10,209 bases of DNA from Verrucomicrobia bacterium UBA6775 (GTDB taxonomy: Bacteria; Verrucomicrobiota; Verrucomicrobiia; Limisphaerales; UBA1096), in the NCBI GenBank assembly GCA_002453165.1, contig DKGH01000038.1, positions 8,279-18,487 of the forward strand, in the 5' to 3' direction. The position numbers were made by a program, and so were the translations under genes. The notes under the pieces were generated by a model. The model was not told the origin of the DNA and made no database searches. It worked only from the letters and a program-made list of their open reading frames with translations. Each line of letters opens with the position of its first letter. Position 1 is the first letter of the stretch. Shown in pieces: positions 1 to 6,284 of the stretch.

Positions 1-15
1 GTCCTTCGTGGTTTT

Positions 16-1428
16 CTAATTTGGTTTTATCACTGGCAGCCTGACTAGGTGGGGCTGGAGTGTTTTCAGGCTTTCGACGGCTTGGGTGGCCTGCTTTTCC
101 GTGACTCCGCTTTTGGGTTGAAGTTCCACAGCCACCGCCCAGCCGAGGTGGCGACGGATCGCTGTCATTGCGCTGAGTTTTTCGAAGACGCTCGCCTGTG
201 GGGTCAGCGCTTGGCCAAGCGCTTGGTTTGTGAATTGCAGTGTGCCGTCTTTTTCGATGGACAACTTGACGGTGATCAGCCCCGGCTTGGGACCGAACGG
301 TTTCAGTCTCGAAGCCAGTTTTAATTCCTGCAGCAATCGCTGCCCCTTGGCATCAAACCGGGTTGCATCGACTTGGTCAAGCGCTTGGCCAAGCGATGCG
401 ATGTGCAATCGCAACAGCTTGAGCGGCTTGTTCCTCAAGCCGGTCTTGGCTCCGCCGGAGGCGGCGTGGAGCAACTCGGCAAGTTGTGCTTGGCCAAGCC
501 GCCAGTCGATGTCGATCGTGTTGGAGGGGGTTCGTTTCCCGCCGGTTTTGTAGTCGATGAAGATTTGGTAGGCTCCGAACGGTTTCGATTCCAACGCCCC
601 GCCGTCGAGGGGCACGATTTTTTTGACCATGCTTCCGGGCTTAATGCTGAGTTCCTCGGGCGCGGATTTAATCTGAGTCAGCGAAAGTGGGACGCGCCGG
701 CCGTTGGCGTCCAAAATCCAAAGCCCCAATGCGCTTGGCCAAGCGATCGACCGTTTTTTGTCACCACTGTTCTGTAAAGTGAGCGACAACTGGGTACCTT
801 CGATCGGCTGCCAATCTCTATTTTTTGTGAGGCCAAGGGCTAGGCCGGTCTCACGGGCAAGGTCGGCTCGTTTGGCCACGTAATCGGGAGCGGTGAGCAG
901 GGTCGTTTCGACCGGCTTGGACACGGCGGACTGCCGCCAGAGCTGCCAACCGGGTGTGACATTGGGTCGCTGGTTGTCGAGCAGACCGGTGTACCGGGCG
1001 GAGAGTTGGTAGGTGCCGGAACGTCGAATCTCCAGCCAGTCGCTGATGCCGGTCTCGAACTGGACCGACTTGCCGGGATACAGCCGGGCGGCACGGGCGA
1101 ACCGATGCGCCATGAGTTGTGCCGGATCGCTGAACGGCTCGGACTTGATGGTGACTTGGCCAAGCGTGGCACTGACGCGGCCGTTGAGCCGGCAGCAGCC
1201 CTCCCACATGAAGGCCAGTCGTTGCTTGCCCGGATTGATGAATTCCCAGTTGAGCGGGGCGGGATCGCCGACGACATGAAACGGCGCCTCGGGGATGTTG
1301 AGCCGGAGCTGCACCGGCGAGGGTGCCTCCGCCTGGCCAAGCGCCTGGCCAAGGCCGAGTATCAGGACACCGACTGCCAGTCGTTGCCGCCAGTTACTTG
1401 GCCAGTTTCTTGACGACGATGTCGTCAT
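16..1428 (-). CDS. secreted protein of unknown function, two Ig-like/BsuPI-like regions (470 aa)
   Basis: I do not recognise this family. The start is the ATG at 1428, because the residues in front of it in the longer open frame are Arg/Pro/Ser-rich shadow of the upstream gene, whereas this ATG gives a signal peptide: basic n-region to about residue 16, hydrophobic core LAVGVLILGLG (17-27), small residues to about 35. Residues 38-155 and 205-305 read as beta-sandwich domains (alternating hydrophobics; 'PLNWEFINPGKQ' and 'LSLTLQNSGDKK' resemble the strand/turn of BsuPI or other Ig-like folds). Residues 335-470 are mixed alpha/beta ('LITVKLSIEKDGTLQF'), with no catalytic motif visible. The protein is dotted with palindrome-encoded peptides: LGQALGQA 26-33, LGQV 89-92, AWPSA 229-233, LGQA near 311-314, LGQA near 346-349 and LGQA 404-407. 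It overlaps the upstream gene by 35 bp and is last in the operon. It is probably a periplasmic or exported partner of the ABC module; that role is inference from context only. Confidence 0.72.
   Translation of the reverse strand: MTTSSSRNWPSNWRQRLAVGVLILGLGQALGQAEAPSPVQLRLNIPEAPFHVVGDPAPLNWEFINPGKQRLAFMWEGCCRLNGRVSATLGQVTIKSEPFSDPAQLMAHRFARAARLYPGKSVQFETGISDWLEIRRSGTYQLSARYTGLLDNQRPNVTPGWQLWRQSAVSKPVETTLLTAPDYVAKRADLARETGLALGLTKNRDWQPIEGTQLSLTLQNSGDKKRSIAWPSALGLWILDANGRRVPLSLTQIKSAPEELSIKPGSMVKKIVPLDGGALESKPFGAYQIFIDYKTGGKRTPSNTIDIDWRLGQAQLAELLHAASGGAKTGLRNKPLKLLRLHIASLGQALDQVDATRFDAKGQRLLQELKLASRLKPFGPKPGLITVKLSIEKDGTLQFTNQALGQALTPQASVFEKLSAMTAIRRHLGWAVAVELQPKSGVTEKQATQAVESLKTLQPHLVRLPVIKPN
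208..221. repeat. palindrome CGCTTGGCCAAGCG, exact copy
   Basis: Exact 14-bp copy, running on into a further half-copy (CTTGG to 226). It encodes LGQA (404-407) in the 470-aa protein. Confidence 0.9.
372..395. repeat. palindrome CGCTTGGCCAAGCG, exact copy plus degenerate tandem unit
   Basis: Exact copy at 382-395 with a one-mismatch core CTTGGTCAAG at 372-381, so two 12-bp units lie in tandem. On the minus strand they encode LGQA then LDQV. Confidence 0.88.
488..499. repeat. palindrome GCTTGGCCAAGC, 12-bp copy
   Basis: Exact for the inner 12 bp. It encodes LGQA in the 'WRLGQAQLAEL' stretch of the 470-aa protein. Confidence 0.85.
732..745. repeat. palindrome CGCTTGGCCAAGCG, exact copy in a different frame
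   Basis: Exact 14-bp copy, but read in another frame, giving AWPSA (229-233) instead of LGQA. The DNA sequence, not the peptide, is what is conserved. Confidence 0.9.
1155..1164. repeat. palindrome core CTTGGCCAAG
   Basis: Exact 10-bp core with one good flank (GCG on the 3' side). It encodes LGQV (89-92). Confidence 0.75.
1330..1354. repeat. two tandem degenerate palindrome units (CCTGGCCAAG)
   Basis: Two units in tandem, each with T to C in the left half-site. They encode LGQALGQA (26-33) at the end of the signal peptide of the 470-aa protein. Confidence 0.75.
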
Positions 1429-2125
1429 AGCGAATTGGTGTGCCGGAGTAGGGGCTTCCCCAGATGGACGGTTTGCCGTTGCGCGGCTCCTTGGTTTCCT
1501 TGTGGGTGAGGGTGGGCTTGGCCGGTGCCTTTTTGCCGTCCTCCCAGACGCGGCCGCTGATAGTCCATTCGGCGTCGCCGGTTTGCTGGACGTCAAGCGA
1601 GAGCCGAAGCCACGAGCCGCCGCCCCAGCGAAAGGCAGTCTTGGTGACGATGTCCTTGCCCTTGAGCAATTCAATCGAGCGCTTGGCCGGGGCAACCTGA
1701 AGCCGGAAGCCGTTGACGCCGTTCAGCGCGAGGCCAAAAACCGGGTAGCGCCGGCCTTTCTTGGTTCCGAACATTCGCGCGCTGATCTCGTTGCCGTGCC
1801 GTGCGGAGGGGCCGAACATGAATCCAAACGAGTCGAGCGGTGCGCCGGGCAACTCGAGGAATTTCTTTCCACCTTCGGCTTTCACCTCGAAGCCGCCGTC
1901 GAGCACGAGGAAGTCGTCCGGCACTTCACCGATTTCGGTTTTCTCAAAATCGTTTTGATACAGCGGCTCCGCTGCCTGAGTGGAAATCGTCGCTAACCCA
2001 AGTGCCAGCAACAAACGCGATAGCGTCTTGGAGTGCGGCAGTCCCTGCCGCTTTTGGGAACGTCTCAAAGTGGTGCGGAGCACCGCACTCCAAGACACTA
2101 CCGCGAGTTCTGATGATCTGTTCAT
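1394..2125 (-). CDS. secreted predicted beta-sandwich (concanavalin-like) protein, signal region carrying a repeat insertion (243 aa)
   Basis: Function unknown. The start is the ATG at 2125, 4 bp after the permease stop; in-frame codons further upstream belong to the permease. Residues 33-53 form a signal peptide (KTLSR, then LLLALGLATI, then STQA/AEP). The mature part begins 'LYQNDFEKTEIGEVPDDF', and its strand-rich pattern with Trp/aromatic positions ('WGGGSWLRLSLDVQ', 'IRYDDIVVKK' at the end) resembles the jelly-roll of DUF1080/LamG-like sugar-binding folds common in Verrucomicrobia and Planctomycetes. This is fold-level resemblance only; no catalytic residues are claimed. Residues 7-37 are encoded by a palindromic repeat element, giving an abnormally long basic n-region. 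An alternative reading is that translation begins at a TTG just after the repeat, but that would remove the basic residues of the signal. Third gene of its operon. Confidence 0.72.
   Translation of the reverse strand: MNRSSELAVVSWSAVLRTTLRRSQKRQGLPHSKTLSRLLLALGLATISTQAAEPLYQNDFEKTEIGEVPDDFLVLDGGFEVKAEGGKKFLELPGAPLDSFGFMFGPSARHGNEISARMFGTKKGRRYPVFGLALNGVNGFRLQVAPAKRSIELLKGKDIVTKTAFRWGGGSWLRLSLDVQQTGDAEWTISGRVWEDGKKAPAKPTLTHKETKEPRNGKPSIWGSPYSGTPIRYDDIVVKKLAK
2016..2105. repeat. 90-bp palindromic REP/MITE-like element inside a signal-peptide coding region
   Basis: Outer arms 2016-2038 and 2083-2105 are inverted copies matching at 21 of 23 positions, including an uninterrupted 14-bp block GTCTTGGAGTGCGG. 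Inside each arm is a further hairpin: GCGGCAG-TCC-CTGCCGC (2035-2051) and GGTGC-GGA-GCACC (2072-2084). The element is 30 codons long, so it leaves the reading frame of the 243-aa protein open. No transposase is encoded; I recall similar CTTGGAGTGCGG-ended elements scattered in Verrucomicrobia genomes (memory, not checked). Confidence 0.85.
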
Positions 2126-2129
2126 TTTC

Positions 2130-5100
2130 TTAATCTTTTTGAATGCCCTCCAGCAGGTTGCCGCGCAGCGAGAGGTTCGTGGCGATCCACGTCCAAACCC
2201 CGGCGAGCAGCAGCACACCGCCTAGCGTCGCGCCGAGCAGAGAGTACGGCACATCCGCAGTCGGGGAAAGCATGGTCGGCAGCACGGCGAGCGCGGCTGC
2301 CATGGTGCCGATGAGCAAACCGCCGACGAGCAGGCCGAGATACTCGGAGAGGACGAACCGCTTGATCGCACTCTTTTCAAAACCAACAGCCCGGAGCAAC
2401 GCGAGTTCGCTTTTGCGCTCCTGCACGTTACGCAGCACGACTACGCCCAGCCCGAGACTGCCAATGAGCAGCCCCAATCCGCCGAGAACCTGAAAGGTTT
2501 GTAGGTACGTGTTTTGCACAGCGTTCAAATCACCCAGACGTCGGGTGGTTGAGACCCATTCAAATCCGTGATCGGCAAGGGCGACGTTCAACTCATCGCT
2601 GACTTCGTCCGTCCGTTCGCCGGGATTGTCGATGAGGAAAACGCGGTAGCCACTCTCGCTGGGGAAGCGTTTGATGAAATCCGATTCGGGGATGATGAGG
2701 TTGCCCTGCATGATGCTGTCGGCGATCTGGCCGACAAACTGAATCTTGAACGGATTGCCGTGTTCGTCGGTGTAGTCAATCGTGTCACCAAGTTTTTTAC
2801 TCTTCATCATGTCGCCGCCGCTCAAGGCCCACATCATGACGCTTTGATCCGCGATGGCCGGGACGACATCGGCCGGCAGCTTGAGGGCTTCGCGGGCGCT
2901 CTCCAGAATGCTCCACGGATTGTCGCCTGGTTCCAGTCCATCCATCGTGTCGATGAACGAAAATCTGCCGGCCAACGTCTCCGGGCGCATCCCGAGCAGT
3001 CGCGGCTCCTGCGCGAGGTTGAGGTTCAGGCAGTTCGCCTGGTCGCCGTCGCGCAACCGGAACGGCACGAAGCTCACGTCCTTCAAGGCCTCCTCGTCGA
3101 TGCTGTAAAAATCCTCCCGGTTGGTGGGGTTGTTCATGTCATGAACGATGGCGATGCTGGCTTCGCCCATCAACTCGAAGCCGCCCGTGCCGGAGGTGGG
3201 TTGGTCGGCGCCGGTCTCGGCGTCCTTTTGGAAAACGCCGATGGAGGCGATCATGAAACTACCGCAGGCGAGCATGCCGATGGTGGCCATGCTGCGGCGC
3301 GAACGGCGGGCGGCGTTGCGTTTGCCAAGCGCCCGAAGGCTGAGTGATTCCGCTTGGCCAAGCGCACCGGCGTTGGCCAGGCGCTTGAGCCGGGCCGAGG
3401 CCAGCGCCAGGCCGGACAGCAGCAGCATCGCCCCAGCTCCGTAGAATGAGTTGGGTGACATTTGCCCGCCATCTGCAAGGACAGCCCCGATTGAGCCAAG
3501 CGCAGCAAGTATCAGCACGACGCCAATAATCGTGGATCGTTTGGCTGTGTTTTTCGGGTTGCCCTGTTCCTGAGTCTCCCCGGCGAGGAGTTCGCGGGCG
3601 GTTTGTTTTTTGAGTTTGCGGAGCGACCACCAGATGGTGGCGAGCGCGACGAAGAAGCCCATCGACATGCCGGTGCCCACCGCGGAACTGGAGCTGTGAT
3701 ACGTGAGCGTGGCCGAGGCGACGGCGTCCTTCCAGTTGGTGGACAGGGCATTGAGCAGTGTCTCGGCAAAAAATGTCCCGGCAACGGCCCCGACGATGCA
3801 ACCGACGATGGCGATCAGGCCGCCCTCCAGCAGCAGCATGCGGCGCACGCGCCTGGCCGGGATGCCGACCGCGAGCAGTGTTCCAGTTTCGCGCGTCCTC
3901 TTTTCCATCGTGAACTGGAACAGTAGTGAGATCAGCATGACCGCAGCAGCGATAAGGAAAAAGCTGAACGACATGAACAGTTGGCCGAAATCCATCGCGT
4001 TATTAACCGAGGCAGCGGCCTGCGATCGGGCCGGCTGAAACGTCAACCCGGCGTCGGTCGGCGTGATGTTGGCGAGCAGTTGTTTGCCGAGCGCATCCTG
4101 TGCCTCGGAGCCGTTTTGTGCGTAGCGAACTGCAGTGAGACTGCCGAAGCGGTTACTCCAAATCTCCTGGCCGGTGGCGAGGCTGATGTAGGCCTTGGGT
4201 GTGCCCTTGTAGGTGTCCCAATAATCCTCGTCCTTGTCGCGGATGGCGTCGAGGTCCATTGGGAATCCGGTGTCCCAGTCGGCGCAGTTTTCCGAGTCGG
4301 TCATACCGGGGAAGTCCGGCATGAGGGTGATGTCCGAGCGCGGATCGTTCATCGCGATGATGCCGCCGACCTTGAATTGACCGGTGCGCTCCTCGAGTTG
4401 ACGCATGGTGCCGACGGAGTAGTAGCTCAACTCAACGTCGTCGCCGACTTTGGCCTGCAGATCGTCCGCGGTCCATTGGTTCAGCCAGACGGTGCCCGGT
4501 TCAAAATCAGCCAGCGCCGAGGCCATCGAGTATGGCGTGGAGCGTTCGCCGATCTGGATCTTGTTGACGAAATAGGTGAGCACCTCGGAGGCGTTGGTAT
4601 CGACCGTGAGCGCGGCTTTGGCCAGGGGCGGATCGATGAACACGCGTGGTGAACGCAGCTCGATACCCTTGTCGCCAGGGAGCTGCAGCAACTGAGCCTG
4701 TGCATCGGCGAGCTGCCAGTGCCTGGCCAAGGCTGCTTGCGCTTGGCCAAGCGGGTCGTCGCTTGGCTTGGTTGCCTTGCCGGCGAGCATGAGGTTGGCC
4801 ATGCCCGGTTTTTCGATGGCATCCTGAAGCTGGCTGAGCGGAACAAAGGTATTGTACGGCGGCACTTGCGAAGCCTGCAGGCTGAACCGGCCAAACTGCG
4901 CGTCGCTCACGATTGCGAACACCTCCATCTGGGCAAGCGACGCGGTGGAGTCCTCGATCGGTGCCATCGGCGCGTCGCGGGAGAGTTGCGAGGGGTTGTG
5001 AACGCGGAGGTTGATCGAGTTGCCGACCTCGACATTCAACTGCTTGGCCAAGCGCTCGTTGATGACGATGCTGTCCTCGGGAATCTCGGTGAATTTCGGC

Positions 5101-5465
5101 TGCTCGAGGGCGAGTTTCCAAAACGCGTCGTCGACGCCCATGACGACCACGTTGTTGGCGCGGCTCTCGCCGGAAGGGCGCTTAGCTACGCCGGGCAGTT
5201 GCAGCAGTGCAGCGGTGTCGGCACCGAGATAGGCCTGAAGTTGCGCGGCCAGTTCGGCCCGGAAAAGTCGGTCGTTCGAGGGCAGGGCCAGCTCGACCTT
5301 GCCAAGGCGCGCCTCGGCCATGCCGCGCAAACTGCCCCGGACAGATTCGCCGACCAGCAGCGCGCCGACCAGCACCATCGCGCCGACTGCCACGCCAAGC
5401 AGGGTGCCGATGTGGCTCCGCGCATAGTAGCGGAACGAGTTGAGTACCAGTGACCAGCTTGTCAT
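2130..5465 (-). CDS. ABC transporter permease, duplicated FtsX/MacB type (1111 aa)
   Basis: Inner-membrane permease of a LolCDE/MacB-like transporter working with the ATPase encoded 3 bp upstream. TM1 is at about 19-38, followed by a roughly 450-residue periplasmic MacB_PCD-like region. The first FtsX core has helices at about 496-517, 545-567 and 598-615, with the cytoplasmic coupling stretch 'EKRTRETGTLLAVGIP' (521-536). Two further helices lie at about 645-663 and 673-691, then a helix at about 726-745, a second periplasmic region (750-985) and a second FtsX core (about 990-1013, 1042-1063, 1076-1097) with 'ERKSELALLRAVGF' (1016-1029). The result is about ten helices with two FtsX repeats in one chain, longer than a single LolC/LolE or MacB subunit, and similar to large predicted lipid/lipoprotein or peptide export permeases. 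Palindrome-encoded peptides occur at LAK (138-141), LGQA (239-242) and LGQA (702-705). Substrate is not deducible; family assignment is firm. Confidence 0.93.
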   Translation of the reverse strand: MTSWSLVLNSFRYYARSHIGTLLGVAVGAMVLVGALLVGESVRGSLRGMAEARLGKVELALPSNDRLFRAELAAQLQAYLGADTAALLQLPGVAKRPSGESRANNVVVMGVDDAFWKLALEQPKFTEIPEDSIVINERLAKQLNVEVGNSINLRVHNPSQLSRDAPMAPIEDSTASLAQMEVFAIVSDAQFGRFSLQASQVPPYNTFVPLSQLQDAIEKPGMANLMLAGKATKPSDDPLGQAQAALARHWQLADAQAQLLQLPGDKGIELRSPRVFIDPPLAKAALTVDTNASEVLTYFVNKIQIGERSTPYSMASALADFEPGTVWLNQWTADDLQAKVGDDVELSYYSVGTMRQLEERTGQFKVGGIIAMNDPRSDITLMPDFPGMTDSENCADWDTGFPMDLDAIRDKDEDYWDTYKGTPKAYISLATGQEIWSNRFGSLTAVRYAQNGSEAQDALGKQLLANITPTDAGLTFQPARSQAAASVNNAMDFGQLFMSFSFFLIAAAVMLISLLFQFTMEKRTRETGTLLAVGIPARRVRRMLLLEGGLIAIVGCIVGAVAGTFFAETLLNALSTNWKDAVASATLTYHSSSSAVGTGMSMGFFVALATIWWSLRKLKKQTARELLAGETQEQGNPKNTAKRSTIIGVVLILAALGSIGAVLADGGQMSPNSFYGAGAMLLLSGLALASARLKRLANAGALGQAESLSLRALGKRNAARRSRRSMATIGMLACGSFMIASIGVFQKDAETGADQPTSGTGGFELMGEASIAIVHDMNNPTNREDFYSIDEEALKDVSFVPFRLRDGDQANCLNLNLAQEPRLLGMRPETLAGRFSFIDTMDGLEPGDNPWSILESAREALKLPADVVPAIADQSVMMWALSGGDMMKSKKLGDTIDYTDEHGNPFKIQFVGQIADSIMQGNLIIPESDFIKRFPSESGYRVFLIDNPGERTDEVSDELNVALADHGFEWVSTTRRLGDLNAVQNTYLQTFQVLGGLGLLIGSLGLGVVVLRNVQERKSELALLRAVGFEKSAIKRFVLSEYLGLLVGGLLIGTMAAALAVLPTMLSPTADVPYSLLGATLGGVLLLAGVWTWIATNLSLRGNLLEGIQKD
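3351..3364. repeat. palindrome CGCTTGGCCAAGCG, exact copy
   Basis: Exact 14-bp copy encoding LGQA (702-705) in the cytoplasmic linker of the large permease. A degenerate relative (GTTGGCCAGGCGCTTG) follows within 10 bp. Confidence 0.9.
4721..4753. repeat. degenerate plus exact palindrome pair
   Basis: GCCTGGCCAAGGC (4721-4733) followed by an exact CGCTTGGCCAAGCG (4740-4753). On the minus strand they encode LGQA (239-242) and then, in a different frame, ALAR of the permease's periplasmic region. Confidence 0.85.
5042..5054. repeat. palindrome GCTTGGCCAAGCG, 13-bp copy
   Basis: Matches 13 of 14 bases. It encodes LAK in 'NERLAKQL' of the permease, a third reading frame. Confidence 0.8.
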
Positions 5466-5468
5466 GGT

Positions 5469-6170
5469 TTAGGCGGCGTTGCTGGCGAAGGTGCCGTCCT
5501 GCAGTTGATGCGTGGTGCCCATGCGCGCGGCGAGATCCGTCGAGTGGGTGACGACGATGAGCGTCACTTTTTCGTCGCGATTCAACTCGACGAGAAGGTC
5601 TGCGAGTGATTCTGCGTTGGAGTGATCAAGTGCGCCGGTGGGTTCGTCGGCGAGGATGAGGCTGGGTTGATTGATCAGTGCACGCACCACGGCGACCCGC
5701 TGGCATTCGCCGCCGGAGAGCTGGGCTGGGCGGTGGGTGAGCCGGTGGCCAAGCCCGACGCGATCGAGCAACTGTTTCGCGCGCTCGACTGCGCCGGCCG
5801 GCGCCTTACCGTTTTCTGCGAGCGTCGGCACGAGCACGTTTTCCAAAACAGAGCATTGCGGGAGCAGGTGGTGCGATTGAAAAATGAAGCCGATTTTCTT
5901 GTTTCGGACAGAGGCCAAGTCCTGCTCGGTCAAGTGGGCGAGTTCCTGTCCGTCGAGCTGAATGCTGCCGTTGGTCGGGGAGTCGAGTGAGCCGAGGATG
6001 TTGAGCAACGTGCTTTTGCCCGAACCAGAGGGGCCGATGATGGCGATGGATTCGCCTCGGTTGACCGTGAGCGTGATGCCCTTGAGCACCGGCACGGGGT
6101 CGCGGTCGGCGCTCTCGTATTGCTTGTGGACGGCATCGAGCCTGAGCACCACTGCGTTGTCTTCTGCCAT
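5469..6170 (-). CDS. ABC transporter ATP-binding protein, LolD/MacB family (233 aa)
   Basis: Cytoplasmic ATPase that energises the adjacent FtsX-type permease. All nucleotide-binding motifs are present: Walker A GPSGSGKST (46-54), Q-loop Gln98 in FIFQSHHLLP, signature LSGGECQR (151-158), Walker B LILADEPTG (171-179, Asp175/Glu176), D-loop ALD and switch His209 in VVTHS. The length matches LolD/MacB/YtrE-type ATPases, and the 'FQSHHLLP' and 'ENVLVP' stretches are typical of LolD. It is the first gene of the second operon, 113 bp downstream of the preceding stop, with the previous operon's terminator in that gap. Its stop and the permease start are separated by 3 bp, suggesting translational coupling. 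No Shine-Dalgarno sequence is visible before the ATG. Calling it lolD proper would over-reach, because the permease is a single large fused protein. Confidence 0.95.
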   Translation of the reverse strand: MAEDNAVVLRLDAVHKQYESADRDPVPVLKGITLTVNRGESIAIIGPSGSGKSTLLNILGSLDSPTNGSIQLDGQELAHLTEQDLASVRNKKIGFIFQSHHLLPQCSVLENVLVPTLAENGKAPAGAVERAKQLLDRVGLGHRLTHRPAQLSGGECQRVAVVRALINQPSLILADEPTGALDHSNAESLADLLVELNRDEKVTLIVVTHSTDLAARMGTTHQLQDGTFASNAA

Positions 6171-6224
6171 GGCCCGAACGCTACGACACTAGCGAAGGTG
6201 CGGAAATAAAATTCCACTATGCAC

Positions 6225-6256
6225 AAAAAAACCACCCAGGCGTCCGGCCGGGTGGT
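6225..6256 (-). terminator. intrinsic terminator after the DUF4340-FKBP gene
   Basis: On the minus strand, 28 bases past the stop codon, ACCACCC and GGGTGGT (6250-6256 with 6231-6237) form a 7-bp stem. Three inner pairs (6239-6241 with 6247-6249) extend it past one bulged base, with a five-base loop, and a run of seven T follows (6225-6231, the last overlapping the stem base). This is a textbook Rho-independent terminator. It separates the GldFG-type operon from the LolD-type operon. Confidence 0.9.
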
Positions 6257-6268
6257 TTGCAAAAGCGG

Positions 6269-6284
6269 GCGCTTGGCGAAGCGC
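6269..6284. repeat. hairpin variant of the palindromic repeat, between stop codon and terminator
   Basis: GCGCTTGGCGAAGCGC differs at one base from the palindrome GCGCTTGGCCAAGCGC. The change makes a 6-bp stem with a GGCG loop. It overlaps the last base of the TAG stop and precedes the intrinsic terminator. It is the only copy of the family outside coding sequence apart from that one overlapped base. Confidence 0.75.

Noticed and set aside
1..15. Downstream gene or terminator at the window's left edge
   Set aside because: Only 15 bases follow the stop codon; no structure can be judged.
208..745. Repeated palindromes as a CRISPR array
   Set aside because: Spacing is irregular (about 170, 105 and 245 bp), units are only 12-14 bp and lie inside a gene, and no spacers of constant length exist.
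1429..1695. Extended N-terminus of the 470-aa protein (start at 1695)
   Set aside because: The additional 89 residues are Arg/Ser/Pro-rich antiphase reading of the 243-aa gene and would place the obvious signal peptide in mid-protein.
2126..2218. Extended N-terminus of the 243-aa protein (start at 2218)
   Set aside because: It would overlap the permease C-terminus by about 90 bp with a Cys/Arg-rich peptide; the ATG at 2125 is 4 bp past the permease stop and is the natural operon start.
3981..4652. Plus-strand open frame of about 223 codons opposite the large permease
   Set aside because: Antisense shadow in high-GC sequence; the minus-strand frame has clear FtsX domains and uninterrupted membrane topology.
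6171..6224. Promoter for the LolD-type operon in the intergenic gap
   Set aside because: A promoter is expected here after the terminator, but I could not find a -35/-10 pair with acceptable spacing; the AT-rich stretch near 6203-6213 alone is too weak to call.
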